Source: Bacillota bacterium
Lineage (GTDB): Bacteria; Bacillota; Clostridia; Lachnospirales; Anaerotignaceae
Direction of reading: 5' to 3'
Assembly (NCBI GenBank): GCA_030526765.1
Contig: JAUNCB010000071.1
Span: 1-6,296 of the forward strand
DNA length: 6,296 nt
This document shows positions 1 to 6,223 of the stretch, piece after piece (the stretch's first letter is position 1; the number at the start of each line of letters is the position of its first letter). The position numbers were made by a program, and so were the translations under genes. Below the pieces are notes generated by a model. It saw only the letters and a list, made by a program, of their open reading frames with translations. It did not search any database and was not told the origin of the DNA.

Positions 1-1
1 T

Positions 2-1864
2 TACACAACATGGAAAGGCATGAAGGGTAACCCCGCAAACCCCAAATGGGATGACAGAGACAGATTCATCCTGTCCGCAGGTCACGGTTCTGCCCTGCTG
101 TACTCCCTGCTGCATGTATTCGGCTACGGTCTGACCATCGAAGATCTGCAGAATTTCCGTCAGAGAAACTCCCTGACACCCGGTCACCCCGAATACAAAC
201 ATACAACAGGCGTTGAAGTGACAACAGGCCCTCTGGGTCAGGGTATCGCGAACGCTGTAGGTATGGCTCTGGCAGAAAGCCATCTGGCAGCAAAATTCAA
301 TACACCCGAATTTAAGGTTGTAGACCACTATACATACGTTCTGTGCGGTGACGGCTGTCTGCAGGAAGGTGTTGCTTCCGAAGCGGCTTCTCTGGCAGGC
401 ACAATGGGTCTGAACAAACTGATCCTGCTGTATGATTCCAACCACATCACCATCGAAGGCGATACAGCAACTGCTTTTGCGGAAGACGTGCTGAAACGCT
501 TTGATGCTTATGGCTGGCATACACAGGAAGTGGCTGACGGCAACGATGTTGCAGCCATCGCAGCGGCGATCGAAGCAGCAAAGGCTGCGGATAAGCCCTC
601 CATCATCAAGATCGAAACACAGATCGGCTACGGTGCGCCCAACAAACAGGGCAAGGCATCTGCCCACGGCGAACCTCTGGGTGACGAAGAAATCAAACTG
701 GCAAAAGAAAATCTGGGCTGGCCTTACGAAGAAGCATTCTATGTACCTGAAGAAGTGAAAGCACACATTGCAGAAATCAATGCTGCAGGTGCAAAAGCAG
801 AAGCAGACTGGAATGAAATGTTCAAGGCTTATGCTGAAAAATATCCCGAACTGGCAAAGGAATACGCTGTATGGCACAGCGACGAACTGCCCGTTGACCT
901 GCTGGCAGACGAAGACTTCTGGAAAGATGAAGGCGACATCGCAACTCGTGCAACATCCGAAAAAGTGCTGCAGAAGGTTGCAAAAGTGGTTCCCAACCTG
1001 TTCGGCGGCTCCGCTGACCTGGCTCCTTCCAATAAATCCCTGATGAAGGACAGAGAATACTACAGCAAGGAAAATGCAACAGGCTCCAACGTACATTTCG
1101 GTATCCGCGAATTTGCTATGACAGCAATGGCAAACGGTATGGCAGTACACGGCGGTGTAAGACCTTACATCGCAGGCTTCTTCGTATTTGCTGACTATAT
1201 GAAAGCAGGTCTGAGAATGGAATCTCTGATGGGTCTGCCTGTGATCTCCATTCTGACACACGACTCCATCGGCGTTGGCGAAGACGGTCCTACCCATCAG
1301 CCCATCGAACATATGGCAATGCTGCGCAGCCTGCCTAACTACAATGTATTCCGTCCCTGCGATACAAGAGAAACAGCAGCGGGCTGGTATACAGCACTGG
1401 CAAGCAAAACAACACCTACCGGTCTGGTTCTGTCCAGACAGAATCTGCCCGCACTGGAAGGCACAGGCAAAGGCGCACTGAAGGGTGCTTATGTGCTGAG
1501 AGACTGCGAAGGTACACCTGATGTTCTGCTGATGGCTTCCGGTTCCGAAGTGGAACTGATCTACAAAGCCTTTGACGAACTGGCAGCAAAAGGCGTAAAG
1601 GCGAGAGTAATCTCCATGCCTTGCTGGGAACTGTATGAAGCACAGGACGCAGAATATAAGGAAAGCGTAATGCCCAAGGCTGTACGTGCAAGACTGGCTG
1701 TGGAAGCAGCTTCCGATTTCGGCTGGCATAAATATATCGGCATGGACGGCGATATCATCTGCATGAATGATTTCGGTGCATCCGCGCCTGCAGGTCTGCT
1801 GTTCAAGGATTTCGGTTTCACTGTGGAAAACGTAGTGGAAAAAGCACTGGCTCTGGTAAAATAA
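2..1864 (+). CDS. tkt: Transketolase, 5'-partial (single-chain, bacterial TktA type)
   Basis: Transketolase moves two-carbon units between sugar phosphates in the non-oxidative pentose phosphate pathway, using thiamine diphosphate and Mg2+ in the cytosol. The reading frame is open from base 2. The first visible ATG (base 20) lies inside the conserved segment before NPxNPxWxDRDRF, so it is internal; compared from memory with E. coli TktA, about 40 N-terminal residues are missing. Visible landmarks in order: GHGS with its substrate-binding His; [22 protein letters not shown]; the cofactor motif GDGC (347-358) with its partner [15 protein letters not shown]; the [10 protein letters not shown] segment; the catalytic Glu of [13 protein letters not shown] (codon 1109-1111); and GEDGPTHQP (1277-1303) with another active-site His. 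The C-terminal domain is complete. This is the fused form, not the split N/C pair found in some Firmicutes. Codon use is strongly biased (CTG, ACA, TCC, GAA), suggesting high expression. A terminator follows at once. Function is secure; only the start is missing. Confidence 0.97.
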   Translation, partial: YTTWKGMKGNPANPKWDDRDRFILSAGHGSALLYSLLHVFGYGLTIEDLQNFRQRNSLTPGHPEYKHTTGVEVTTGPLGQGIANAVGMALAESHLAAKFNTPEFKVVDHYTYVLCGDGCLQEGVASEAASLAGTMGLNKLILLYDSNHITIEGDTATAFAEDVLKRFDAYGWHTQEVADGNDVAAIAAAIEAAKAADKPSIIKIETQIGYGAPNKQGKASAHGEPLGDEEIKLAKENLGWPYEEAFYVPEEVKAHIAEINAAGAKAEADWNEMFKAYAEKYPELAKEYAVWHSDELPVDLLADEDFWKDEGDIATRATSEKVLQKVAKVVPNLFGGSADLAPSNKSLMKDREYYSKENATGSNVHFGIREFAMTAMANGMAVHGGVRPYIAGFFVFADYMKAGLRMESLMGLPVISILTHDSIGVGEDGPTHQPIEHMAMLRSLPNYNVFRPCDTRETAAGWYTALASKTTPTGLVLSRQNLPALEGTGKGALKGAYVLRDCEGTPDVLLMASGSEVELIYKAFDELAAKGVKARVISMPCWELYEAQDAEYKESVMPKAVRARLAVEAASDFGWHKYIGMDGDIICMNDFGASAPAGLLFKDFGFTVENVVEKALALVK

Positions 1865-1878
1865 TTACAAATAACCAT

Positions 1879-1916
1879 AAAAGCTCCTGATGGCAGCATC
1901 GGGAGCTTTTTCTTCT
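1879..1916 (+). terminator. Intrinsic terminator after tkt
   Basis: Two 14-nt arms, 1879-1892 and 1897-1910, pair completely (one G-T wobble in the middle) around the loop GCAG. The right arm runs into TTTTTCTTCT. It starts 14 nt after the tkt stop codon. The A-rich left foot and T-rich right foot could let it act in both directions, but both neighbours read on the + strand. Confidence 0.93.
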
Positions 1917-1929
1917 ATCCTATCAAAAT

Positions 1930-1946
1930 AAGGAGGTGAGCATGTG
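1930..1946 (+). promoter_or_regulatory. Extended Shine-Dalgarno and overlapping ATG/GTG start of thpR
   Basis: AAGGAGGTGA (1930-1939) is a ten-base match to the complement of the 16S rRNA 3' end, longer than any other ribosome-binding site in the window. An ATG at 1942 is followed directly by TGA, so it cannot start the protein. The overlapping GTG at 1944 opens the ThpR frame, 7 nt after AGGAGG. This decides the start as GTG. Confidence 0.85.
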
Positions 1947-2492
1947 AGAACATTTATTGCCATTGAACTGGAAGAAGAAATCAGGGATCAGCTGGCAGAG
2001 ATACAGACGGAAACGGAGAAGCTCTGCCGCAGAGGAAATTATACGCCAAAGGAAAATTTTCATCTGACCCTGCATTTTCTGGGAGAAGTGGGAGAGGATG
2101 ATCTGGATTATCTGCAGCAGGCGATCTATGAAACAGCCCGCCGCAACAGACCCTTTTCGTTTACCATAGATAAGATCGGTTTTTTCCCAAGAGGCACAAA
2201 GGGCATCCTTTGGGCGGGGCTGGAGCGGAGCAATCATCTGCAGCGCTTATTCAGCACACTGGAAAAATCTCTGGAGCAGCAGGGCTTTGCCAGAGAGAGA
2301 AAGGGGCTTAGCCCTCATATCACGCTGGGCAGAGAGGTGGAGCCCCACCGCAGCTTTCAGGATGTGCAGAGAAGCGTGAAGATGGAGCCGATCACGGTTT
2401 CTGTCAGGAGCATCTCTCTGATGGAAAGTGTCAGAAAAGGATCGAAATTGGTCTATGTGCCACTATTTCGCCAGAAGCTGATCGGGAAATAA
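1944..2492 (+). CDS. thpR: RNA 2',3'-cyclic phosphodiesterase (ThpR / 2'-5' RNA ligase family)
   Basis: This is a member of the 2H phosphoesterase superfamily. Family members open RNA 2',3'-cyclic phosphates to 2'-phosphates and can join or split 2'-5' tRNA-half linkages in vitro; the physiological role in bacteria is not settled. The 182-residue length is typical. The N-terminus VRTFIAIEL is the family's usual beginning. Both catalytic HxT motifs are present: HLT at residues 40-42 (in FHLTLHFLG) and HIT at 125-127 (in SPHITLGR). Between them lies IDKIGFFPRG, also typical. Translation starts at GTG. Codon use (GAG, ATA, ACG, AGG, one TTA) differs clearly from the neighbouring metabolic genes, which fits low expression rather than foreign origin. 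It lies between two terminators with no recognisable promoter of its own, so it may depend on read-through from tkt. Confidence 0.93.
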   Translation: MRTFIAIELEEEIRDQLAEIQTETEKLCRRGNYTPKENFHLTLHFLGEVGEDDLDYLQQAIYETARRNRPFSFTIDKIGFFPRGTKGILWAGLERSNHLQRLFSTLEKSLEQQGFARERKGLSPHITLGREVEPHRSFQDVQRSVKMEPITVSVRSISLMESVRKGSKLVYVPLFRQKLIGK

Positions 2493-2515
2493 AGAGAAAA
2501 TACGGGAAAAAAGGC

Positions 2516-2555
2516 AGGAAGGAAGGCCGCAGGGAAAGGCATTCCTTCCTTTTTT
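2516..2555 (+). terminator. Intrinsic terminator after thpR
   Basis: AGGAAGGAA (2516-2524) pairs with TTCCTTCCT (2542-2550). After one G-A mismatch, GCC/GGC extends the stem inward to a nine-base loop. A run of T continues from the right arm to 2555. It lies 23 nt after the thpR stop and separates thpR from the dehydrogenase. Confidence 0.88.
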
Positions 2556-2704
2556 GATGCGGATTTGTTTTATTTTCAAATAAAAAGGGCTAAAAGTTTC
2601 CTGAAAGGAAAATGATGTTTCGTACTGCGAAAAGATGCAAAAAATAAAAGGCTTTTTGTGCAGTTTTTCCTATTAATTTGTTTTCTTGTCAAACATCACC
2701 AAAC
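2556..2704. other. AT-rich non-coding spacer with three short inverted repeats
   Basis: I see no gene here. Three short perfect inverted repeats follow one another: TTTTATTT/AAATAAAA (2568-2585, A+T only), TTTCCT-GAA-AGGAAA (2597-2611) and TTTCG-TACTG-CGAAA (2618-2632). None is followed by a clean T-run, so none is a good terminator. They may be weak operators or chance in AT-rich DNA. Confidence 0.4.
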
Positions 2705-2722
2705 TTGTTCATTTTTTAACAA
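2705..2722. promoter_or_regulatory. Candidate Rex (NADH/NAD+ sensor) operator
   Basis: TTGTTCATTTTTTAACAA matches the Rex consensus TTGTTAAnnnnTTAACAA at 13 of 14 fixed positions (C for A in the left arm). Rex leaves its DNA when NADH rises, and in Gram-positive anaerobes it typically controls fermentative dehydrogenases. The site ends five bases before the -35 of the dehydrogenase promoter. Assignment is by pattern and context; no rex gene is in the window. Confidence 0.7.
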
Positions 2723-2727
2723 TTTCG

Positions 2728-2756
2728 TTGACAAAGAGATTTTTCATTCCTATACT
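2728..2756 (+). promoter_or_regulatory. Sigma-A promoter of the GldA-like dehydrogenase
   Basis: The -35 is TTGACA (2728-2733), a perfect consensus. The -10 is TATACT (2751-2756), five of six bases, with an optimal 17-base spacer. The upstream DNA is AT-rich and could serve as an UP element. Transcription would begin near 2763, leaving a leader of about 118 nt before the ATG. Confidence 0.85.
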
Positions 2757-2777
2757 GAAGATACTGGGAAAAGTACA

Positions 2778-2835
2778 GAATTTCCCCGGTCATCCGTGAA
2801 GGACAGGCTCTGCGAAGGCAGAGCGGAAAAGATTC
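2778..2835 (+). promoter_or_regulatory. Structured 5' leader of the dehydrogenase mRNA
   Basis: A perfect 7-bp hairpin, GCTCTGC-GAAG-GCAGAGC (2807-2824), is the clearest element. An outer pairing is possible: GAATTTCC (2778-2785) with GGAA and ATTC (2825-2828 and 2832-2835) around an AAG bulge, enclosing also a weak TCC/GGA hairpin (2793-2803). No T-run follows, so it is not an attenuator terminator. I recognise no known riboswitch class. Confidence 0.45.
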
Positions 2836-2881
2836 AAAATCGGACAGCTTTTAACGATCTTATTTTAGGAGGAATGCAATT

Positions 2882-3970
2882 ATGGCAATTACTGTTTTTT
2901 ATCCCGGTTATTCCGCAGGTGAAGATGCGTACTATGATATCGAAAAGGTATGCTCTCCCTATGGCACAAAAGCAGTTGTAATCAGTGATGAAATTTCTAT
3001 CAATGCTACAAAAAAATATATCGATGAAGCAACAGCAGAAGGTTCTGTAAAGGTAGAATATGTTCTGTTTGGCGGCGAAGCATCTTTCGAAGAATGTGAA
3101 AGACTGGAAAACCTGGATGCTGTAAAAAATGCAGACATGGTATTCTGCCTGGGCGGCGGTAAAGCCATCGACACAGGCAAATATGTTGCACGTGATCTGG
3201 GCAAACCCTACTTCACATTCCCCACAATCGCATCCACATGCGCTTGTAACTCCGCACTGGGTATCTACTACAATGAAGACCATACATTCAGATGCATGTA
3301 CCGTGTAGACAGACCCCCTGTACACATCTTCATCTCCACAACAGTTATCGCAGAAGCACCCGTATCCTTCCTGTGGGCAGGTATCGGTGACGGTATGAGT
3401 AAAGAAGCAGAGGTTACTTTCTCCGCAAGAGGCAGAGAAGATGAACTGACACTGGAAGAACAGGCTGGTGTAGCTATGGCTGCATGCTGTACAGAACCCC
3501 TGCTGAAATACGGTATTCAGGCAATCGAAGACTGTAAGAACAACCGTCCTTCCAAAGCCATCGAACAGGTTGCGCTGGATATCTTCATCAACACAGGTAT
3601 GGTTTCCAACATGGTTGACTCCGCAAAATACAACACATCCGTAGCACACGCTTTCTTCAATGCATCCACAACACTGCACCAGATCGAAGCAAGACACAAA
3701 CATGGTGAAGTTGTTTCCTACGGCACACTGGTTCTGCTGACACTGGACAAACAGTATGACAAGCTGGACAGATTCTATGATTTCTACAAAGGTATGAAGC
3801 TGCCTACAAAGCTGGCTGATATCGAAATCACAGTAGAAGAACTGGATCCCGTTCTGGAACTGGCAATGAAGAGATACGATATGGATGTTGTTCCTTACGA
3901 AATCACAGCAGGTATGCTGAAGGATGCGATCCTTGAATTGGAAGAATACAACAAAAAGAAAGAAGCTTAA
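2882..3970 (+). CDS. GldA-like iron/zinc-dependent alcohol dehydrogenase, substrate unknown
   Basis: This is a 362-residue member of the glycerol dehydrogenase-like branch of the metal-dependent alcohol dehydrogenases: cytosolic NAD(P)-linked enzymes that oxidise alcohols or reduce carbonyl compounds. The N-terminal dinucleotide-binding part ends in the glycine motif GGGKAIDTGKYVA (91-103). PTIASTCACNSALGIYY (114-130) matches the GldA PTIASTDAPTSA segment, but the Asp that contacts glycerol in GldA is Cys120. The metal ligands appear to be Asp170 (GIGDGMSK), His256 (VAHAFFNAS) and His274 (KHGEVVSYG). Nine cysteines are spread over the chain. AGGAGG (2867-2872) lies nine bases before the ATG; another ATG at 2874 is out of frame. 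A strong promoter and a Rex-like site lie upstream. No clear terminator separates it from acd. The substrate may be a hydroxy acid or diol rather than glycerol; an HcxA (YbdH)-like role is one possibility. Family is certain, substrate is not. Confidence 0.88.
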   Translation: MAITVFYPGYSAGEDAYYDIEKVCSPYGTKAVVISDEISINATKKYIDEATAEGSVKVEYVLFGGEASFEECERLENLDAVKNADMVFCLGGGKAIDTGKYVARDLGKPYFTFPTIASTCACNSALGIYYNEDHTFRCMYRVDRPPVHIFISTTVIAEAPVSFLWAGIGDGMSKEAEVTFSARGREDELTLEEQAGVAMAACCTEPLLKYGIQAIEDCKNNRPSKAIEQVALDIFINTGMVSNMVDSAKYNTSVAHAFFNASTTLHQIEARHKHGEVVSYGTLVLLTLDKQYDKLDRFYDFYKGMKLPTKLADIEITVEELDPVLELAMKRYDMDVVPYEITAGMLKDAILELEEYNKKKEA

Positions 3971-4048
3971 TTAAAAAAACGCAGGGTTTTCCTGTCAATT
4001 TGTTGAATAAAACATTTCGTCAGTTTTTTTGCTGTATTTTTTTGGGTA

Positions 4049-4067
4049 CATGCTAGAAAAAAGCATG
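4049..4067. promoter_or_regulatory. Inverted repeat over the acd -35, possible operator
   Basis: CATGCT (4049-4054) and AGCATG (4062-4067) form a perfect 6-bp inverted repeat around AGAAAAA. It covers the proposed -35 of the acd promoter, the classic place for a repressor site. The regulator is unknown; it does not resemble Rex. Confidence 0.4.
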
Positions 4068-4082
4068 AAAAAGATTTATACT
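4054..4082 (+). promoter_or_regulatory. Candidate promoter of acd-etfBA
   Basis: The -10 is TATACT (4077-4082), identical to that of the upstream dehydrogenase and in the same nine-base context TATACTGAA. With a 17-base spacer the -35 is TAGAAA (4054-4059), four of six consensus bases. Transcription would begin near 4089, giving a leader of about 120 nt. Confidence 0.5.
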
Positions 4083-4135
4083 GAAAAGGTACGGAAAAAA
4101 CGCGGGTTTTGATGTTTTTACGAACAAAGGAAAAT

Positions 4136-4179
4136 GGAACGGCGAAAACCGTTTCTGATAGAAAATGACGTTATCATTT
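4136..4179 (+). promoter_or_regulatory. Two hairpins in the acd leader
   Basis: The first stem pairs GGAACGG (4136-4142) with CCGTTTC (4149-4155), seven pairs including one wobble, around CGAAAA. The second pairs AAATGA (4163-4168) with TCATTT (4174-4179) around CGTTA. They end 15 bases before the ribosome-binding site AAGGAGG (4195-4201). They may protect the 5' end of the mRNA or take part in control; no known riboswitch class is recognised. Confidence 0.4.
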
Positions 4180-4211
4180 AAAAGCAAACGTTTTAAGGAG
4201 GAAACAAAGTT

Positions 4212-5354
4212 ATGGAATTTGGATTTTCTAAAGAACTGGATCTGCTGAGAGAAATGTACAAAAAATTTGCAGAAACAGAAGTAAAACCTCTGGCAGAAGA
4301 ACTGGATGAAGAAGAAAGATTCCCTGTGGAAAATATTCCCAAGCTGGCTAGATACGGCTTCATGGGTATTCCCTTCCCCAAAGAATACGGCGGTGCAGGC
4401 GGCAACTACCTGACATACGCTATGGCAGTAGAAGAACTGGGTAAAGTATGTGCTACAACAGCAGTTATCGTTTCTGCTCACACATCCCTGTGTGCAGGCC
4501 CCATCTACTACTTCGGTACAGAAGAACAGAAACAGAAATATCTGGTACCCCTGGCTAAGGGTGAAAAGATCGGTGCTTTCGGTCTGACAGAACCCTCCGC
4601 AGGTACAGACTCCTCCATGCAGCAGACAACTGCTAAACTGGATGGCGACGAATATGTACTGAACGGTACAAAAGTATTCATCACAAACGCTGGCTATGCT
4701 GATATCTATGTAGTTATCGCTATGACAGACAAATCCAAAGGCAACAGAGGCATCTCTGCTTTCATCGTAGAAAAAGGCACACCTGGCTTCTCCGTTGGTA
4801 AAAAAGAAAGAAAAATGGGTATCCGTGGTTCCGCTACTTGCGACCTGATCTTTGAAAACTGCAGAATTCCCAAGGAAAACATGCTGGGCAAAGAAGGCCA
4901 GGGCTTCAAGATCGCTATGCAGACACTGGACGGCGGCCGTATCGGTATCGCTTCTCAGGCTCTGGGTATCATGCAGGGTGCGATCGACGAATGTGTGAAA
5001 TATGTAATGGAAAGAAAACAGTTCGGCAAAAAGATCGGTCAGTTCCAGAATACACAGTTCGAACTGGCTGACATGGCTACAAAAGCAGAAGCAGCTAAAC
5101 TGCTGGTTTACAAAGCAGCATGTGAAAAAGATGCTGGCAGACCTTACAGCCACCTGTCCGCAATGTGCAAATACTATGCTGGTTCCACAGCTTCTGATAT
5201 CACAAGAAGATGTGTACAGCTGTTCGGTGGTTACGGCTACACAAGAGACTACCCCGTAGAAAGAATGATGCGTGACGCGAAGATCACAGAAATCTACGAA
5301 GGTACATCCGAAGTTCAGAAAATGGTTATCTCCAGCTGGATGAAACTGAAATAA
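4212..5354 (+). CDS. acd: Short-chain acyl-CoA dehydrogenase (Bcd/acryloyl-CoA reductase type)
   Basis: This FAD flavoenzyme would work in the cytosol as a reductase, converting an enoyl-CoA to the saturated acyl-CoA with electrons from the EtfBA pair encoded next. At 380 residues it has the normal length. It shows the N-terminal helical domain with GFMGIPFPKEYGG (49-61), the flavin-contacting GAFGLTEPSAGTDSS (121-135), the beta-domain FITNAGYADIYVV, the LDGGRIGIASQALG helix, and the C-terminal FGGYGYTRDYPVERMMRD (338-355). The catalytic base is Glu363 in IYEGTSE. Similarity by eye to Megasphaera butyryl-CoA dehydrogenase is strong, but sequence alone does not separate crotonyl-CoA from acryloyl-CoA or other short substrates. 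AAGGAGG (4195-4201) lies ten bases before the ATG. Only 48 bases without a terminator separate it from etfB, so one operon is likely. crt, hbd and thl are not in the window. Confidence 0.93.
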   Translation: MEFGFSKELDLLREMYKKFAETEVKPLAEELDEEERFPVENIPKLARYGFMGIPFPKEYGGAGGNYLTYAMAVEELGKVCATTAVIVSAHTSLCAGPIYYFGTEEQKQKYLVPLAKGEKIGAFGLTEPSAGTDSSMQQTTAKLDGDEYVLNGTKVFITNAGYADIYVVIAMTDKSKGNRGISAFIVEKGTPGFSVGKKERKMGIRGSATCDLIFENCRIPKENMLGKEGQGFKIAMQTLDGGRIGIASQALGIMQGAIDECVKYVMERKQFGKKIGQFQNTQFELADMATKAEAAKLLVYKAACEKDAGRPYSHLSAMCKYYAGSTASDITRRCVQLFGGYGYTRDYPVERMMRDAKITEIYEGTSEVQKMVISSWMKLK

Positions 5355-5402
5355 TCCAAGAACATAAGCACATTTAAGAAACGGAAGGAGAAATGGATTC
5401 CT

Positions 5403-6194
5403 ATGAAAATCTTAGTTTGTATCAAACAGGTACCCGATACAGTAGAAGTTAAAATCGACCCTAAAACAGGCACACTGATCCGTGACGGCGTACCTTCCAT
5501 CATCAACCACGATGACAAAACAGGTATCGAAGCTGCTCTGACAATCAAAGAACAGCTGGGCGGTACAGTAACAGTTGTTTCCATGGGCCCCCCTCAGGCA
5601 GACGTTGCACTGAGAGAAGCTCTGGCTATGGGCTGTGATGACGCTTATCTGGTATCCGCAAGAGAATTCGGCGGTTCCGATACATACGCTACATCCGGTA
5701 TCATCGCTGCAGCTCTGGAAACAATCGGCTATGACATGATCATCACAGGCCGTCAGGCTATCGACGGTGACACAGCTCAGGTTGGTCCCCAGATCGCTGA
5801 AAAACTGTCCCTGCCTCAGGTTTCCTATGTAGAAGAAATCATCGAAGCTGCTGAAGATCACGTAGTGGTTAAGAGACAGTATGAAGATGGCTACCACATC
5901 ATCAAAATCAAAACACCTTGCCTGCTGACAGCAATCGCTGAACTGGCAACACCCAGATATATGTCCATCGGCGGTGTATTCGATGCTTATAAGAAAGAAA
6001 TCAAAGTTCTGGGCTTCGAAGATCTGAAGGACAAACTGGAACTGGACATGATCGGTCTGAAAGGTTCCCCCACAAACGTATTCAAATCCTTCACAAAAGA
6101 AGTGAAAGGCGCTGGTACAATCCTGAACGATCTGACACCCGAACAGGCTGTTGAAGCGATCGTTGCAAAACTGGAAGAAAAATTCATCATCTGA
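5403..6194 (+). CDS. etfB: Electron transfer flavoprotein, beta subunit (probably bifurcating type)
   Basis: EtfB is the small subunit of the heterodimeric flavoprotein that carries electrons to the acyl-CoA dehydrogenase. At 263 residues it has the normal length. The N-terminus MKILVCIKQVPDT is the family signature, followed by VVSMGPPQADVALREALAMG (59-78) and FGGSDTYATS. GRQAIDGDTAQVGP (116-129) is the form I know from bifurcating EtfBs such as that of Acidaminococcus, where the site holds FAD; respiratory EtfBs have a different sequence there and bind AMP. This suggests NADH oxidation with parallel reduction of enoyl-CoA and ferredoxin or flavodoxin. Start choice: AGGAG (5386-5390) is 12 bases before this ATG, slightly long. 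The nearer ATG at 5393 is out of frame and only two bases from AGGAG, so 5403 is kept; the MKILVCIKQV beginning supports it. The gene follows acd and precedes etfA. Confidence 0.95.
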   Translation: MKILVCIKQVPDTVEVKIDPKTGTLIRDGVPSIINHDDKTGIEAALTIKEQLGGTVTVVSMGPPQADVALREALAMGCDDAYLVSAREFGGSDTYATSGIIAAALETIGYDMIITGRQAIDGDTAQVGPQIAEKLSLPQVSYVEEIIEAAEDHVVVKRQYEDGYHIIKIKTPCLLTAIAELATPRYMSIGGVFDAYKKEIKVLGFEDLKDKLELDMIGLKGSPTNVFKSFTKEVKGAGTILNDLTPEQAVEAIVAKLEEKFII

Positions 6195-6223
6195 TCGTAG
6201 ATTTGATATAGGAGGAAAGTCCA

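Larger units (their letters stand above)
3971..4211. other. Intergenic region between the dehydrogenase and acd
   Basis: This 241-base AT-rich stretch holds no gene that I can support. A short CAGG/CCTG hairpin (3982-3994) lacks a following T-run, so some read-through from the dehydrogenase into acd is possible. The second half holds the acd promoter and leader described separately. Confidence 0.6.

Noticed and set aside
2686..2714. Extra promoter upstream with TTGTCA as -35
   Set aside because: No acceptable -10 at 16 to 18 bases; TCATTT matches the consensus at two positions only.
2658..2981. 107-codon open frame on the + strand across the dehydrogenase promoter region
   Set aside because: It runs through the Rex-like site, promoter and leader, has no ribosome-binding site, and overlaps the true gene out of frame.
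2834..3703. 289-codon open frame on the - strand opposite the dehydrogenase
   Set aside because: It is aligned codon-for-codon with the sense gene and rich in Cys and Phe, exactly what reversed ACA, GCA, GAA and AAA codons give. No domain is recognisable.
3982..3994. CAGG/CCTG hairpin as terminator of the dehydrogenase
   Set aside because: The stem has four pairs and no T-run follows, so it is too weak to call.
4000..4017. Possible second Rex site before acd (TTGTT half-site)
   Set aside because: Only the left half resembles the consensus; the right half does not.
4112..4168. 18-codon open frame in the acd leader (possible leader peptide)
   Set aside because: No Shine-Dalgarno precedes its ATG and its sequence has no run of regulatory codons.
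4053..5153. 366-codon open frame on the - strand opposite acd
   Set aside because: Codon-aligned shadow of acd with the same Cys/Phe/Ser-rich composition; explained by absence of TTA, CTA and TCA in the sense gene.
5393..5452. 19-codon open frame starting at the ATG nearest to the etfB ribosome-binding site
   Set aside because: Its ATG is only two bases from AGGAG and the peptide shows nothing; the etfB start at 5403 gives the family N-terminus. It could still interfere slightly with etfB initiation.
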